Assembly (NCBI RefSeq): GCF_003353055.1
Contig: NZ_QKWJ01000006.1
Coordinates: 1 to 64,000, forward strand
Direction: 5' to 3'
DNA from: Cupriavidus lacunae
GTDB taxonomy: Bacteria; Pseudomonadota; Gammaproteobacteria; Burkholderiales; Burkholderiaceae
Length of the DNA stretch: 64,000 bases
Part shown: positions 17,386 to 25,517 of the stretch, one piece after another
Position numbering within the stretch: the stretch's first letter is position 1
Layout: every line of letters starts with the position of its first letter
Notes under the pieces: model-generated
The model's database searches: none
Seen by the model: only the letters and a program-made list of their open reading frames with translations
What the model was told of the DNA's origin: nothing
Translations under genes and position numbers: made by a program

Positions 17386-19686
17386 ATGAAGGCAGCCCCC
17401 TCCCGTCGCTTGCGCGACCTGCTCGTCCTTGCGGCCCTGGCCCTGGCTCGCGGCACCGCGATGGCTGCAGACCCGGCCCCCGCGGACCCGGCAGCACGCC
17501 CTGCTGTCGACCACGCGGTGAACCACGCGACAGCCACCGCTGCGATGCCTGCCACGGGCACGCGCCCGCGCATCTGCCTGGTGCTGTCGGGCGGCGGCGC
17601 GCGCGGCGCGGCGCATATCGGCGTGCTGAAGGTGCTGGAGGCGATGCGCATCCCGGTCGACTGCATCGCCGGCACCAGTATGGGTTCACTGGTGGGGGGC
17701 GCCTATGCCAGCGGCATGGGACCCGCCGAGATGGAGCGGCTGGTCAGCGGCCTGAGCACCGAAAAGCTCTTCAAGGAACGGCCGCCGCGCCAGGACCTGA
17801 CTATCCGCCGCAAGCAGGACGACTTCACCAACCTGATCACGCCGGAGATCGGCGTGCAGTCCAGCGGCCTGCTGCTGCCCAAGGGCGCGGTCTCGGGCGT
17901 GCAGCTTGAGACCGTGCTGCGCCAGTTGGCCAACGCGCCCGGCTTCCGGGATTTCGACCAGTTGCCGATCCCCTACCGCGCGGTGGCGACGGACCTGGTG
18001 GCGGGCACGCCAGTGGTGTTCAGCCAGGGCGAGATGGCCAATGTGATGCGCGCCAGCATGTCGGTGCCGGGCGCGGTGGCCCCGGCCGAATATGAGGGCC
18101 GGCTGCTGGTCGACGGCGGGCTCACCGACAACCTGCCGGTGGACGTGGCGCGCAAGATGGGCGCCGATATCGTCATTGCCGTGAACCTGGGCACGCCGCT
18201 GATGAAGCGCGAGGAGCTGACCTCGATCATCGGCGTCACCGGCCAGATGCTCAACATCCTGACCGAGCAGAACGTGCGCGCGTCGCTGGCGTCGCTGCGG
18301 CCCACCGACGTGCTGATCGAGCCCGCGCTGGGCGACTTCTCCGCGACCGACTTCGACCACCTGCCGGCCACCATCCCCATCGGCGAGGCCGCCGCGCGCA
18401 AGGTCGCCGACCGCCTCGCGCCACTGGCGCTGCCGCCGGCGCAATACGCAGAACTGCGCGCCCGGCAACAGGCGGTGCCGCCGCCCGACACCCGCCCGGT
18501 GGATGAGATCCGGCTGGCGCCGCTGCATCGCGTCAACCCGGACTACGCCACCGCGGTGATGCAGACCAGGCCCGGGCAGCCGGTCGACCAGGCCACGCTG
18601 GACCAGGACATGCGCCGCCTGTTCGGCACCGGCGACTTCGAGCACGTCAACTACGCCTTCCTCGAAGAGCCCGGCAAGCGCGTGCTGGCGGTCAATGCGG
18701 TGGAAAAATCGTACGGACCCGACTACCTGCGCTTCGGGCTGGGGCTGAGTTCGGACTTCCGCGGCGACGCGTATTTCAACCTGGTGGGCAGCTACCGGCG
18801 CACCTGGCTCAATGCGCTCGGCGGCGAATGGCGCACCGATGTGCAGGTGGGCCAGACCTCGGCCCTGACCAGCGAGTTCTACCAGCCGCTGGATACGCGC
18901 CAGTACTTCTTCATCGCGCCGCGCTTCGAGATCGAGCGGCGCCCGCTCAATATCTTCCAGGGCAGCACGCGCATCGCCACCTATGACCTGCGCCGCTTTG
19001 ACGTCGCACTGGACGCCGGCAGCCAGTTCACCAAGTACGGCGAGTTGCGCGTGGGCGTGCAGACCGGCACGGAGAATGCCAGCCTGAGCACGGGCCCCGA
19101 GTCGCTGTCGCCGGGCCCGGGCAATATCCGGCGCGGGGCCATCACCGGGCGGCTCGTCTTCGACCAGCTCGACAGCGTCGAATTTCCGCGCTTCGGCTAT
19201 GCCGCCGGGATGCGGATCTACGCCTCGCAGCCAGGGTTGGGGGCCGACCTGTCCTACGTGAAGGCGCAGGCCGACGGCATCTATGCCCACTCGTTCGGCG
19301 ACCACACCTTGTCGTTCGCCTTCAAGGCCGGGGGCAATCTCGGCGGCAATCCGCTGCCGCGCTATGACCTGTTCCAGTGGGGCGGCTTCCTGCAGCAGTC
19401 GGGCTATGCCACCGGCCAGCTGTTGGGCGGCAACATGCAGTTTGCGCGGCTGGTGTACTACAACAAGCTAGTACGGCAGACCCTGCTGCAAGGCGTCTAC
19501 GCCGGCTTTTCGCTGGAGGCGGGCCGCGTGGGCGACCCGCTGGTGCCAGGAAGCCCGACCGGGCTGCTCAAGTCCGGATCCATCTTCCTGGCGCTGGACA
19601 GCCCGCTGGGCCCGCTCTACCTGGCCTATGGCCGCGCGGCGGCGGGTACCTACAGCTTCTACCTGTACCTCGGCAAACCATTCTGA
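17386..19686 (+). CDS. Patatin-like phospholipase with outer-membrane barrel (type Vd, PlpD-like)
   Basis: 766-residue exported protein. Signal peptide residues ~1-27 (start chosen at the MKAAPSRR methionine, 17386). The patatin domain follows with oxyanion motif GGGARG (69-74), nucleophile Ser98 in GTSMG, and the dyad Asp in LVDGGLTDN (~243). After a linker the C-terminal ~350 residues resemble a POTRA-like segment (IRLAPLHRVNPDYATAVM onward) and a BamA/surface-antigen beta barrel ending in a C-terminal aromatic Phe (LYLGKPF). This is the layout of PlpD-type Vd autotransporters, which display or release a lipase. It is monocistronic with a terminator downstream. Confidence 0.93.
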   Translation: MKAAPSRRLRDLLVLAALALARGTAMAADPAPADPAARPAVDHAVNHATATAAMPATGTRPRICLVLSGGGARGAAHIGVLKVLEAMRIPVDCIAGTSMGSLVGGAYASGMGPAEMERLVSGLSTEKLFKERPPRQDLTIRRKQDDFTNLITPEIGVQSSGLLLPKGAVSGVQLETVLRQLANAPGFRDFDQLPIPYRAVATDLVAGTPVVFSQGEMANVMRASMSVPGAVAPAEYEGRLLVDGGLTDNLPVDVARKMGADIVIAVNLGTPLMKREELTSIIGVTGQMLNILTEQNVRASLASLRPTDVLIEPALGDFSATDFDHLPATIPIGEAAARKVADRLAPLALPPAQYAELRARQQAVPPPDTRPVDEIRLAPLHRVNPDYATAVMQTRPGQPVDQATLDQDMRRLFGTGDFEHVNYAFLEEPGKRVLAVNAVEKSYGPDYLRFGLGLSSDFRGDAYFNLVGSYRRTWLNALGGEWRTDVQVGQTSALTSEFYQPLDTRQYFFIAPRFEIERRPLNIFQGSTRIATYDLRRFDVALDAGSQFTKYGELRVGVQTGTENASLSTGPESLSPGPGNIRRGAITGRLVFDQLDSVEFPRFGYAAGMRIYASQPGLGADLSYVKAQADGIYAHSFGDHTLSFAFKAGGNLGGNPLPRYDLFQWGGFLQQSGYATGQLLGGNMQFARLVYYNKLVRQTLLQGVYAGFSLEAGRVGDPLVPGSPTGLLKSGSIFLALDSPLGPLYLAYGRAAAGTYSFYLYLGKPF

Positions 19687-19814
19687 ACTGGCCAGCATAA
19701 GCACACGTCAAATGTGCTCCAACCGTACCCCACCAAGGTTGTATGTAATGTCTTAATTCAAAGGTCTATACTTTCCCTGTCACCAAGACCCCTCTTGAAT
19801 GACGACCTTCCCCG

Positions 19815-19841
19815 GTCGCCGCTCCCCGCGGCGACTTTTTT
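19815..19841 (+). terminator. Rho-independent terminator
   Basis: GTCGCCGC pairs perfectly with GCGGCGAC across a TCCCC loop and is followed by six or seven T. It lies about 130 bases after the patatin gene stop and most likely ends that transcript. A short leader ending here could also belong to the following YedE genes. Confidence 0.85.
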
Positions 19842-19934
19842 ATGGGCGCCGGCTTTGCAACGGCGCGCCTATAATCCGGGCCTCGGGCTGCACTTGCGGC
19901 CGCTGTGCGCCGTTCCCCGGCGCGCTCCACTTCC

Positions 19935-20369
19935 ATGCAGATCGATTTCACTCATTTCACGCCCTGGCTGTCGCTGGCCGGCGGGCTGGTCATCGGCCTC
20001 GCGGCAGCGCTGATGATCCTGGGCCTGGGCCGCATTGCCGGCATCAGCGGCATCGTCGGCGGCCTGCTCAGACTGCCCCACGGCGACACCGCCTGGCGCG
20101 CCGCCTTTGTCATCGGCCTGCTGCTGGCGCCGTGGCTGGCCGGCGCGTTCGATGCCATGCCCGCGGCCCGCATCGATGCCGGCTGGGGCGAGGTGCTGGT
20201 GGCCGGGCTGCTGGTCGGCATCGGCACGCGCTACGCCGGCGGCTGCACCAGCGGGCACGGCGTGTGCGGCCTGTCGCGCGGCTCGGTGCGCTCGCTGGCC
20301 GCCACGCTGACCTTCATGGCGGCCGGCTTCCTGACAGTGCTGGTGCAGCGCCACTGGCTGGGAGGCTGA
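19935..20369 (+). CDS. YeeE/YedE family membrane protein, N-terminal half
   Basis: 144-residue inner-membrane protein with about four hydrophobic segments. The YeeE/YedE (DUF395) signature GIGTRYAGGCTSGHGVCGLS carries the conserved cysteines. Relatives import thiosulfate or other sulfur compounds. The family is often one longer protein; here it is split into two adjacent genes, this one and the next, separated by three bases, which is a known arrangement in Proteobacteria. The start is the ATG at 19935; no strong ribosome-binding site is visible. Confidence 0.9.
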   Translation: MQIDFTHFTPWLSLAGGLVIGLAAALMILGLGRIAGISGIVGGLLRLPHGDTAWRAAFVIGLLLAPWLAGAFDAMPAARIDAGWGEVLVAGLLVGIGTRYAGGCTSGHGVCGLSRGSVRSLAATLTFMAAGFLTVLVQRHWLGG

Positions 20370-20372
20370 GCG

Positions 20373-20801
20373 ATGGGCACCCTCTTCGCACTGCTGGCCG
20401 GGCTGGTGTTCGGCATCGGCCTGATCCTGTCCGGCATGGCCAACCCGGCCAAGGTGCTGGGCTTTCTCGACCTGGCCGGCGCCTGGGACCCGTCGCTCGC
20501 CTTTGTCATGGCCGGTGCGATCCTGGTCGGCGTGGTGGCCTTCGCGCTCGCACGGCGGCGCCAGCGCTCGTGGCTGGGACTGCCGATGCAGTGGCCGGCG
20601 CTGGCCTCGGTCACGCCGCGCCTGCTGCTGGGCAGCGCGGCGTTCGGCGTGGGCTGGGGCCTGGCGGGCTTCTGCCCGGGCCCAGCGCTGGTGGCGCTGG
20701 GTGCCGGCTATGCCAAGGCCTGGGGCTTTGTCGCGGCGATGCTGGCGGGCATGGTGCTGTTCGAAATCGCCGAGCGGGTAGCCCGGCGGCAGCGGGGTTG
20801 A
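20373..20801 (+). CDS. YeeE/YedE family membrane protein, C-terminal half (DUF6691-like)
   Basis: 142-residue membrane protein with about four hydrophobic segments. It shows the matching half-signature GLILSGMANPAKVLGFLDL and, near the end, GWGLAGFCPGPALVALGAG with the conserved cysteine. With the preceding gene it should form one sulfur-compound transporter. The three-base spacing implies co-translation. No sulfurtransferase or beta-lactamase-like partner is adjacent. Confidence 0.9.
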   Translation: MGTLFALLAGLVFGIGLILSGMANPAKVLGFLDLAGAWDPSLAFVMAGAILVGVVAFALARRRQRSWLGLPMQWPALASVTPRLLLGSAAFGVGWGLAGFCPGPALVALGAGYAKAWGFVAAMLAGMVLFEIAERVARRQRG

Positions 20802-20896
20802 TGCAGCGCAGCATTAAACCAGTGCTGGCCCTCAGCCCCCGGCCGGTTTAACATTGCGCGATTATCGAACAATATGCACAGACAACTCCGCTCCCA

Positions 20897-21745
20897 ATGG
20901 ATGCCCTCCGCCCCCTCGGTCTAGGCCACGCCCAGGCCGACACCGTCCGCGTTGCCCGGCCCCAGGCCGACCTGCTCGCCAGCTTTGCCGGCGATCCCAA
21001 CTTCATGCTGTCGCTGGCGCGCGGCCTGACCGTGCTGGAAGCCTTCTCGGAACGCAAGCGCCCGCTGACGATCTCGCAGGTGGCACAGCGCACGCAGCTA
21101 TCGCGCGCCTCGGTGCGGCGCTGCCTCTATACGCTGGAGCAGCTCGGCTACGTCAGCCAGCAGGACGGGCAGTTCGCGCTGCGCCCGCGCGTGCTGCACC
21201 TCGGGCACGCGTATTTCTCGTCGACCTCGCTGGTCTCGCTGGCGCAGCCGATCCTGGACAACCTGAGCGCGCGCATCCACGAGACCTGCACGCTGGCGAT
21301 CCTGGACGGCACGGACATCCTGTACCTGGTGCGCTCCGAAGTGCAGCGGGTGCTGAACTACTCGCTCGGCATGGGCAGCCGCCTGCCGGCCTACTGCACC
21401 TCGAACGGCCGGCTGCTGCTGGCGCACCAGCCCGCCACGGTGCTGGACGGCTTTTTCGAGCATGCCGAACTGCGCCCGCGCACGCTGCAGACCAAGATCT
21501 CGCGGCAGGAACTGGAAGCGTGCTTCGAACGCGCCCGTGAAGTGGACTACGTGATCGTCGATGAAGAACTGGAGCCCGGCCTGCGCGCCATGGCCGTGCC
21601 GGTGCGCTCGGCCTCGGGCATCGTGCTGGCGGGGCTGAGCGTGAGCGTGCGCGCCGCGCGCGTCTCCGAAGCCGAGATGATCACGCGGCTGCTGGCGCCG
21701 ATGCGCGAAGCGGCGGCGGCGATCGGCCGCATGGTCGGCTCCTGA
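20897..21745 (+). CDS. IclR-family transcriptional regulator (PcaR/PobR-like)
   Basis: 282-residue IclR regulator. The winged helix-turn-helix is around residues 37-95 (SLARGLTVLEAFSERKRPLT, then ISQVAQRTQLSRASVRRCLY). The effector domain begins near LVSLAQPILDNLSARIHETC. The sequence is closest in style to the PcaR/PcaU/PobR group, which control aromatic-acid (protocatechuate, beta-ketoadipate) catabolism. No aromatic genes are adjacent, so any target lies elsewhere. The first ~35 residues precede the conserved part, so the true start could be slightly later. Confidence 0.9.
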   Translation: MDALRPLGLGHAQADTVRVARPQADLLASFAGDPNFMLSLARGLTVLEAFSERKRPLTISQVAQRTQLSRASVRRCLYTLEQLGYVSQQDGQFALRPRVLHLGHAYFSSTSLVSLAQPILDNLSARIHETCTLAILDGTDILYLVRSEVQRVLNYSLGMGSRLPAYCTSNGRLLLAHQPATVLDGFFEHAELRPRTLQTKISRQELEACFERAREVDYVIVDEELEPGLRAMAVPVRSASGIVLAGLSVSVRAARVSEAEMITRLLAPMREAAAAIGRMVGS

Positions 21746-21847
21746 TTCCCCTGCTTACCCGCACAGCCGCGCGGGACTGAGCATGGCCGCGGTCACGCCG
21801 TGGTCCGCGATAGGCTGCGGCAGCGCGCCACGCGCCCGCCGCGGGGA

Positions 21848-22621
21848 TCAGCCCCGGTGCGCCAGCTCGAGCGCGAACACCAGCCGCTGCAGGAAATTTT
21901 CAATGCGCCCGTCCGGATTGACGAAGGCGCAGCCAAAGTGGTGGATGGCGCTGTCGTCATGCCCCACCAGCCAGTGGCCGACCACCTGCATGTCCAGCTC
22001 GAGCTTGCCCAGTTCGCGGAAGTCCAGCCGGCATTTGCCGACCGTGGTGCCAACCGGCAGATGCTCGGACGTGACGGTCTTCGAGCGCAGTCCCACGCCC
22101 GACAGCGACAGGTCGGCAATATCGAGGCCCAGCACGGTCTTGTCCGGCATCTGCATCTCGCAGCGGTAGCCCTTGGTCACCAGCGTGCGCGCGCGGAAAT
22201 GGCGGCGGCGCTGGAAGTGGTAGAGCTTCTGCGGAAACTCGACCACGAAGGCGGGGCCTTCCTCGTAGCGCGTGGCGGCCGGCTGGCCCACCACGAAGTT
22301 GACGGGCACCCCGCGCAACAGTCCCGAGAACGCGTTCTCTTCGGAGGTCATCAGCGACATCCGCTCGGGTTCCGCATTGCACCAGTCGAACACGAAGGTG
22401 CGGTTGACCGGGTCGACATGCAGGATCGAGGTAACGAACTGGTGCGCGCTGCGGGTGCGCACGCTCAGCATGCATTTCTGCCACGACAGGTCGCGCAGCA
22501 CCGTGCCGACCTGCGAGTTGTGCGTCAGGCGATAGCGGTCATCGGTCGGCTCGAGGTCGGATTCGGCACCGGTGTCGGCTGGCCCGGAGGCGTCGTGCTG
22601 GTTCATGGATTCAAGCAACAT
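21848..22621 (-). CDS. YcgR-like flagellar brake protein with PilZ domain
   Basis: 257-residue cytoplasmic protein. An N-terminal YcgR domain (VGTVLRDLSWQKCMLSVRTR, FVFDWCNAEPERM) is followed by a C-terminal PilZ domain. The cyclic-di-GMP contacts are visible: the arginine-rich FQRRRHFRARTLV and the DLSLSGVGL motif. Such proteins slow flagellar rotation when cyclic-di-GMP rises. The start is uncertain between ATGs at 22621 and 22606, neither with a good ribosome-binding site. It is convergent with the IclR gene; no flagellar genes are nearby. Confidence 0.88.
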   Translation of the reverse strand: MLLESMNQHDASGPADTGAESDLEPTDDRYRLTHNSQVGTVLRDLSWQKCMLSVRTRSAHQFVTSILHVDPVNRTFVFDWCNAEPERMSLMTSEENAFSGLLRGVPVNFVVGQPAATRYEEGPAFVVEFPQKLYHFQRRRHFRARTLVTKGYRCEMQMPDKTVLGLDIADLSLSGVGLRSKTVTSEHLPVGTTVGKCRLDFRELGKLELDMQVVGHWLVGHDDSAIHHFGCAFVNPDGRIENFLQRLVFALELAHRG

Positions 22622-22795
22622 CTGGAATGGCTGGGATCGCTGGCTATGGAAGCAATCGGGGGCGTATAGGCCTGCCGGCCGCGCGCAGCATGTTAAGCGC
22701 CTGCCCCAATACCCGGCAAGACGCATGTTCTCACTTCGGCAAATCTGTGGCAGAACTTGAGCACAGACTTCCGGGGGGTAGCGTGCACGCCGCTT

Positions 22796-23689
22796 TCAGG
22801 CCTCGGGGGACGCTGGCGGCAACCCGCCAAGCGTTGTCTGCGCCTCTTCGCGCAACCAGGCCAGCAGCACCAGCCGGCGCGTGTCGTGCTCGAACGGCGC
22901 GGGCGACAACAGGTGGTAGGCCGAACCGTCGGCCACAAAGCCGAACGGCGCCGCCAGCCGGCCGTCGGCAATCTCATCGGCGGCCATCAGCTGCGAGGCC
23001 ATGGCCCAGCCCAGGCCCGCCGCCGCGGCCTGCAGGCTGAGATAGAAGTGCTCGTACCAGGCGTCGCCGTCGAACGCCACCGTCGCGGCAGCATCGGCAC
23101 GCACGGCCTGCCAGCGCTGCCACGCCTCGGGCCGTGTACGCGTATGCAACCGTGCCGGCACCACGGCCGCGCCCTCGGCAAGCTGGGGCCGGCACACCGG
23201 CCCCACCCTTTCCTGCGCCACCTCGCGCGCATGCCAGCGCGCATCGAAGGCGAAGTCATTGCGCCGCAGCGCCAGATCGGCGCCGCTGCGCGGGAAATCA
23301 ATCGGACCGCCGGCGGCCATCAGGTGCAGCGGGATGTCGGGGTGGCGCGCGGCAAAGCGCGGCAGCCGCGGGATCAGCCAGCGCATGGCGATGGTCGGCT
23401 CGCACGACAACACCAGCGCCCGCCCCGGCGGCTGCGTGCGGATGCGCGCGGCGGCGCCGGCCAGCACCTCCATCGACTGCGTGGCCGCGGCAAACAGCGT
23501 GCGCCCCGCCTCGGTCAGGAAGACCCCGCGGTTGCGCCGCTCGAACAGCGCCACGCCCAGCGTGTCCTCGAGCTGGCGGATCTGCCGGCTGACCGCGCCA
23601 TGGGTCAGGTGCATCTCCTGCGCTGCCCGGACAAAGCTCTCATGGCGCGCCGCGGCCTCAAAGAATCGGATCCAGCCCAGCCAGTGCAT
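22796..23689 (-). CDS. LysR-family transcriptional regulator (GcvA-like)
   Basis: 297-residue LysR regulator. The N-terminal HTH is GcvA-like (FFEAAARHESFVRAAQEMHL, then THGAVSRQIRQLEDTLGVALF). The effector domain contains LALRRNDFAFDARWHAREVAQE. It is divergent from the LysE-type exporter 132 bases away and probably controls it, as LysR/LysE pairs commonly do. One of the scattered iteron-like motifs (23751-23767) lies in the shared promoter region. Confidence 0.9.
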   Translation of the reverse strand: MHWLGWIRFFEAAARHESFVRAAQEMHLTHGAVSRQIRQLEDTLGVALFERRNRGVFLTEAGRTLFAAATQSMEVLAGAAARIRTQPPGRALVLSCEPTIAMRWLIPRLPRFAARHPDIPLHLMAAGGPIDFPRSGADLALRRNDFAFDARWHAREVAQERVGPVCRPQLAEGAAVVPARLHTRTRPEAWQRWQAVRADAAATVAFDGDAWYEHFYLSLQAAAAGLGWAMASQLMAADEIADGRLAAPFGFVADGSAYHLLSPAPFEHDTRRLVLLAWLREEAQTTLGGLPPASPEA

Positions 23690-23750
23690 CAGTCAGTTTT
23701 TCTCACTGAATTGCGCGAGTATATATCGGTTGTGGCGGCACTTCGCGGCA

Positions 23751-23767
23751 CGCAGAATTGGGTACGC
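23751..23767 (+). repeat. Dispersed iteron-like motif (AATTGGG variant)
   Basis: CGCAGAATTGGGTACGC followed by TTTG, the same 17-base motif as in the rep origin, where two copies share the AATTGGG variant. It is in the LysR/LysE intergenic region and is the copy farthest from the origin in this window, about 37 kb away. Confidence 0.75.
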
Positions 23768-23821
23768 TTTGATCGCCGGAGGTGGTGATCTGCGGATAAC
23801 TGCAACATAACCTGACAGAAA

Positions 23822-24445
23822 ATGACCCCAATCGCCGAATCCCTGACGGTCGCCGCCGTGACCGTGCTGGCCGTCGTCAGTCCGGGCCCGGACTTCGCCA
23901 TGGTCACCCGCAACAGCTACCTGTACGGCCGCCGCGCCGGCCTGCTCAGCGCGCTCGGGATCGCGCTGGGGGTGCAGGTGCATGTGCTCTATACGATGTT
24001 CGGGGTGGCGCTGCTGATGGCGCATGCGCACGACGTGCTGACGGTGGTGAAGATGCTGGGCGCGGCCTACCTGGTGTGGATCGGCATCCAGACGCTGCGC
24101 AACCGGGACGCCCTGTCGCTGGACCTGCATGGCGCGCGCGCGCTGACACCGCTGGCGGCGCTGCGCATGGGTTTTCTCACCAATGCGCTGAACCCGAAAA
24201 CCACACTGTTCGTGGTCAGCACCTACACCCAGGTGGTCGATACGCACACGCCGGTGCCAGTGCAGTGGGCCTATGGCGGATTCATGTCGGTGGCGCACCT
24301 GGCGTGGTTCAGCCTGGTGGCCTGCGTCTTCACCGCGCCGGCGCTGCGCGCGGCGATGCTGCGGCGCCAGCGGCTGCTGGACCGCACCATCGGCTCGGCC
24401 CTGTGCGGGCTGGGCGTGGCGCTGGGGCTCAGCAACCTGGCGTAG
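23822..24445 (+). CDS. LysE/RhtB-family amino-acid exporter
   Basis: 207-residue inner-membrane protein with about six hydrophobic segments. The family signature VVSPGPDFAMVTRNS is at residues ~19-33, then GRRAGLLSALGIALGVQVHV and ALRMGFLTNALNPKTTLFV. Members export amino acids such as lysine, homoserine or threonine. It is divergent from a GcvA-like LysR gene that probably regulates it. Its 3' end overlaps the convergent ThpR gene by 17 bases. Confidence 0.93.
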   Translation: MTPIAESLTVAAVTVLAVVSPGPDFAMVTRNSYLYGRRAGLLSALGIALGVQVHVLYTMFGVALLMAHAHDVLTVVKMLGAAYLVWIGIQTLRNRDALSLDLHGARALTPLAALRMGFLTNALNPKTTLFVVSTYTQVVDTHTPVPVQWAYGGFMSVAHLAWFSLVACVFTAPALRAAMLRRQRLLDRTIGSALCGLGVALGLSNLA

Positions 24446-24998
24446 GGCCGGCCTGCGTCAACGGCCACACCTGGCGCACCAGATGCTGCGGGCCTTGCGG
24501 GCCGAGCCGGCTTTCGAACAGCACCAGCCGCGCGACGCGCCACGGCTCGCTGGCCAGCGTACGGTGCGTATCGAGCCAGGCGCGCAGCACGCTTTCCGGC
24601 ACCGACGGCTTGCAGCGCGCCAGCGTCAGGTGGGGATGAAAGCGCCGCCGCTCCGGCGTGATGCCGGCGGTGTCCGCCAGCGCCTGGCCGACAGCGGCAT
24701 GCAAGGCGCGCAGCGCCTCCAGGCCGGGGCCTGGCGCCAGGCCTGCCCACAGCACCGAACCCTGGCCGCTGCGAAAGCGCCCGGTACCGAATGCACGGAG
24801 TTCGAAGGCAGCCGCGCTGATGTTGCCGAGCGCGGCTTCAAGTTGTTCACCAGGCGTGTGGCACTCACCCAGGAAGTGCAGGGTCAGGTGGACCTGCGCG
24901 GGCGCGGCGGCCCGCACGCCGTGCGCGGCAGGAAGGGTCGACAGCAGCCATGCCGCCTGTGCGGGCGGCACCTCCACGGCGATAAACAGGCGGGCCAT
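24429..24998 (-). CDS. thpR: RNA 2',3'-cyclic phosphodiesterase
   Basis: 189-residue 2H-phosphodiesterase (ThpR/LigT). Both catalytic HxTx motifs are present: HLTLHFLGE (~residue 38) and HPHLTLARCK (~121). The enzyme opens 2',3'-cyclic phosphates, and historically ligated tRNA halves in vitro. Start at 24998 (MARLFIAVEVP), typical of the family. It lies 18 bases after the ogt gene in the same direction and could be part of that operon. Confidence 0.93.
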   Translation of the reverse strand: MARLFIAVEVPPAQAAWLLSTLPAAHGVRAAAPAQVHLTLHFLGECHTPGEQLEAALGNISAAAFELRAFGTGRFRSGQGSVLWAGLAPGPGLEALRALHAAVGQALADTAGITPERRRFHPHLTLARCKPSVPESVLRAWLDTHRTLASEPWRVARLVLFESRLGPQGPQHLVRQVWPLTQAGPTPGC

Positions 24999-25016
24999 GC
25001 CAACGCCGCCAGGCCG

Positions 25017-25517
25017 TCAGCCGGGCGCGGCGCCGTTGCCCTCTCGCTGCAGCAGGGCGCGTTTGCGATCGATCCCGCCGGCGTAGCCGGTCAGCGCGCC
25101 GGCACTGCCCAGCACGCGATGGCAGGGCACGATCACCGACAGCGGGTTGCGCCCCACCGCGCCGCCCACCGCGCGCGCATGCGTGGGCGGCAGGCCCAGC
25201 ATGCGGGCCAGCTCGCCATACGACGCGGTCTCGCCACACGGGATGTCCAGCAGCGCCTGCCAGACGCGCTGCTGGAACGGGCTGCCGGCAAAGCGCACCG
25301 GCACAGTGAAGGTGTCGCGGCGGCCGGCGAAATACTCGGCCAGCTCCGCCTGGGCGCGGTCGAGCACCGCGGCATCGTCCGGGGGCACGTCGCGACTGTC
25401 GGCAATCCCCGTGGGGTGGTATTTCTGCCCCGAGAAGTAGACGCCGGTCAGGTGCCCCTGCTGCACGCGCAGCAATACGGTCCCGAGCGGGCTGTCGATA
25501 TGGCGATAGCTGGTCAT
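25017..25517 (-). CDS. ogt: Methylated-DNA--[protein]-cysteine S-methyltransferase
   Basis: 166-residue alkyltransferase that removes methyl groups from O6-methylguanine to its own cysteine. The active-site PCHR motif contains Cys132 (NPLSVIVPCHRVLGSAGALTG in full context), with the helix-turn-helix-like SYGELARMLGLPPTHARAVG before it. Start at 25517 (MTSYRHIDSPLG), which overlaps the stop of the Ada-AlkA gene as ATGA. The two should be co-translated as a DNA alkylation-repair operon. Confidence 0.95.
   Translation of the reverse strand: MTSYRHIDSPLGTVLLRVQQGHLTGVYFSGQKYHPTGIADSRDVPPDDAAVLDRAQAELAEYFAGRRDTFTVPVRFAGSPFQQRVWQALLDIPCGETASYGELARMLGLPPTHARAVGGAVGRNPLSVIVPCHRVLGSAGALTGYAGGIDRKRALLQREGNGAAPG

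Noticed and set aside
19741-19841. Small RNA ending at the terminator after the patatin gene
   Set aside because: A TATACT is present at 19767 but no acceptable -35 at proper distance; the terminator is explained by the patatin gene.
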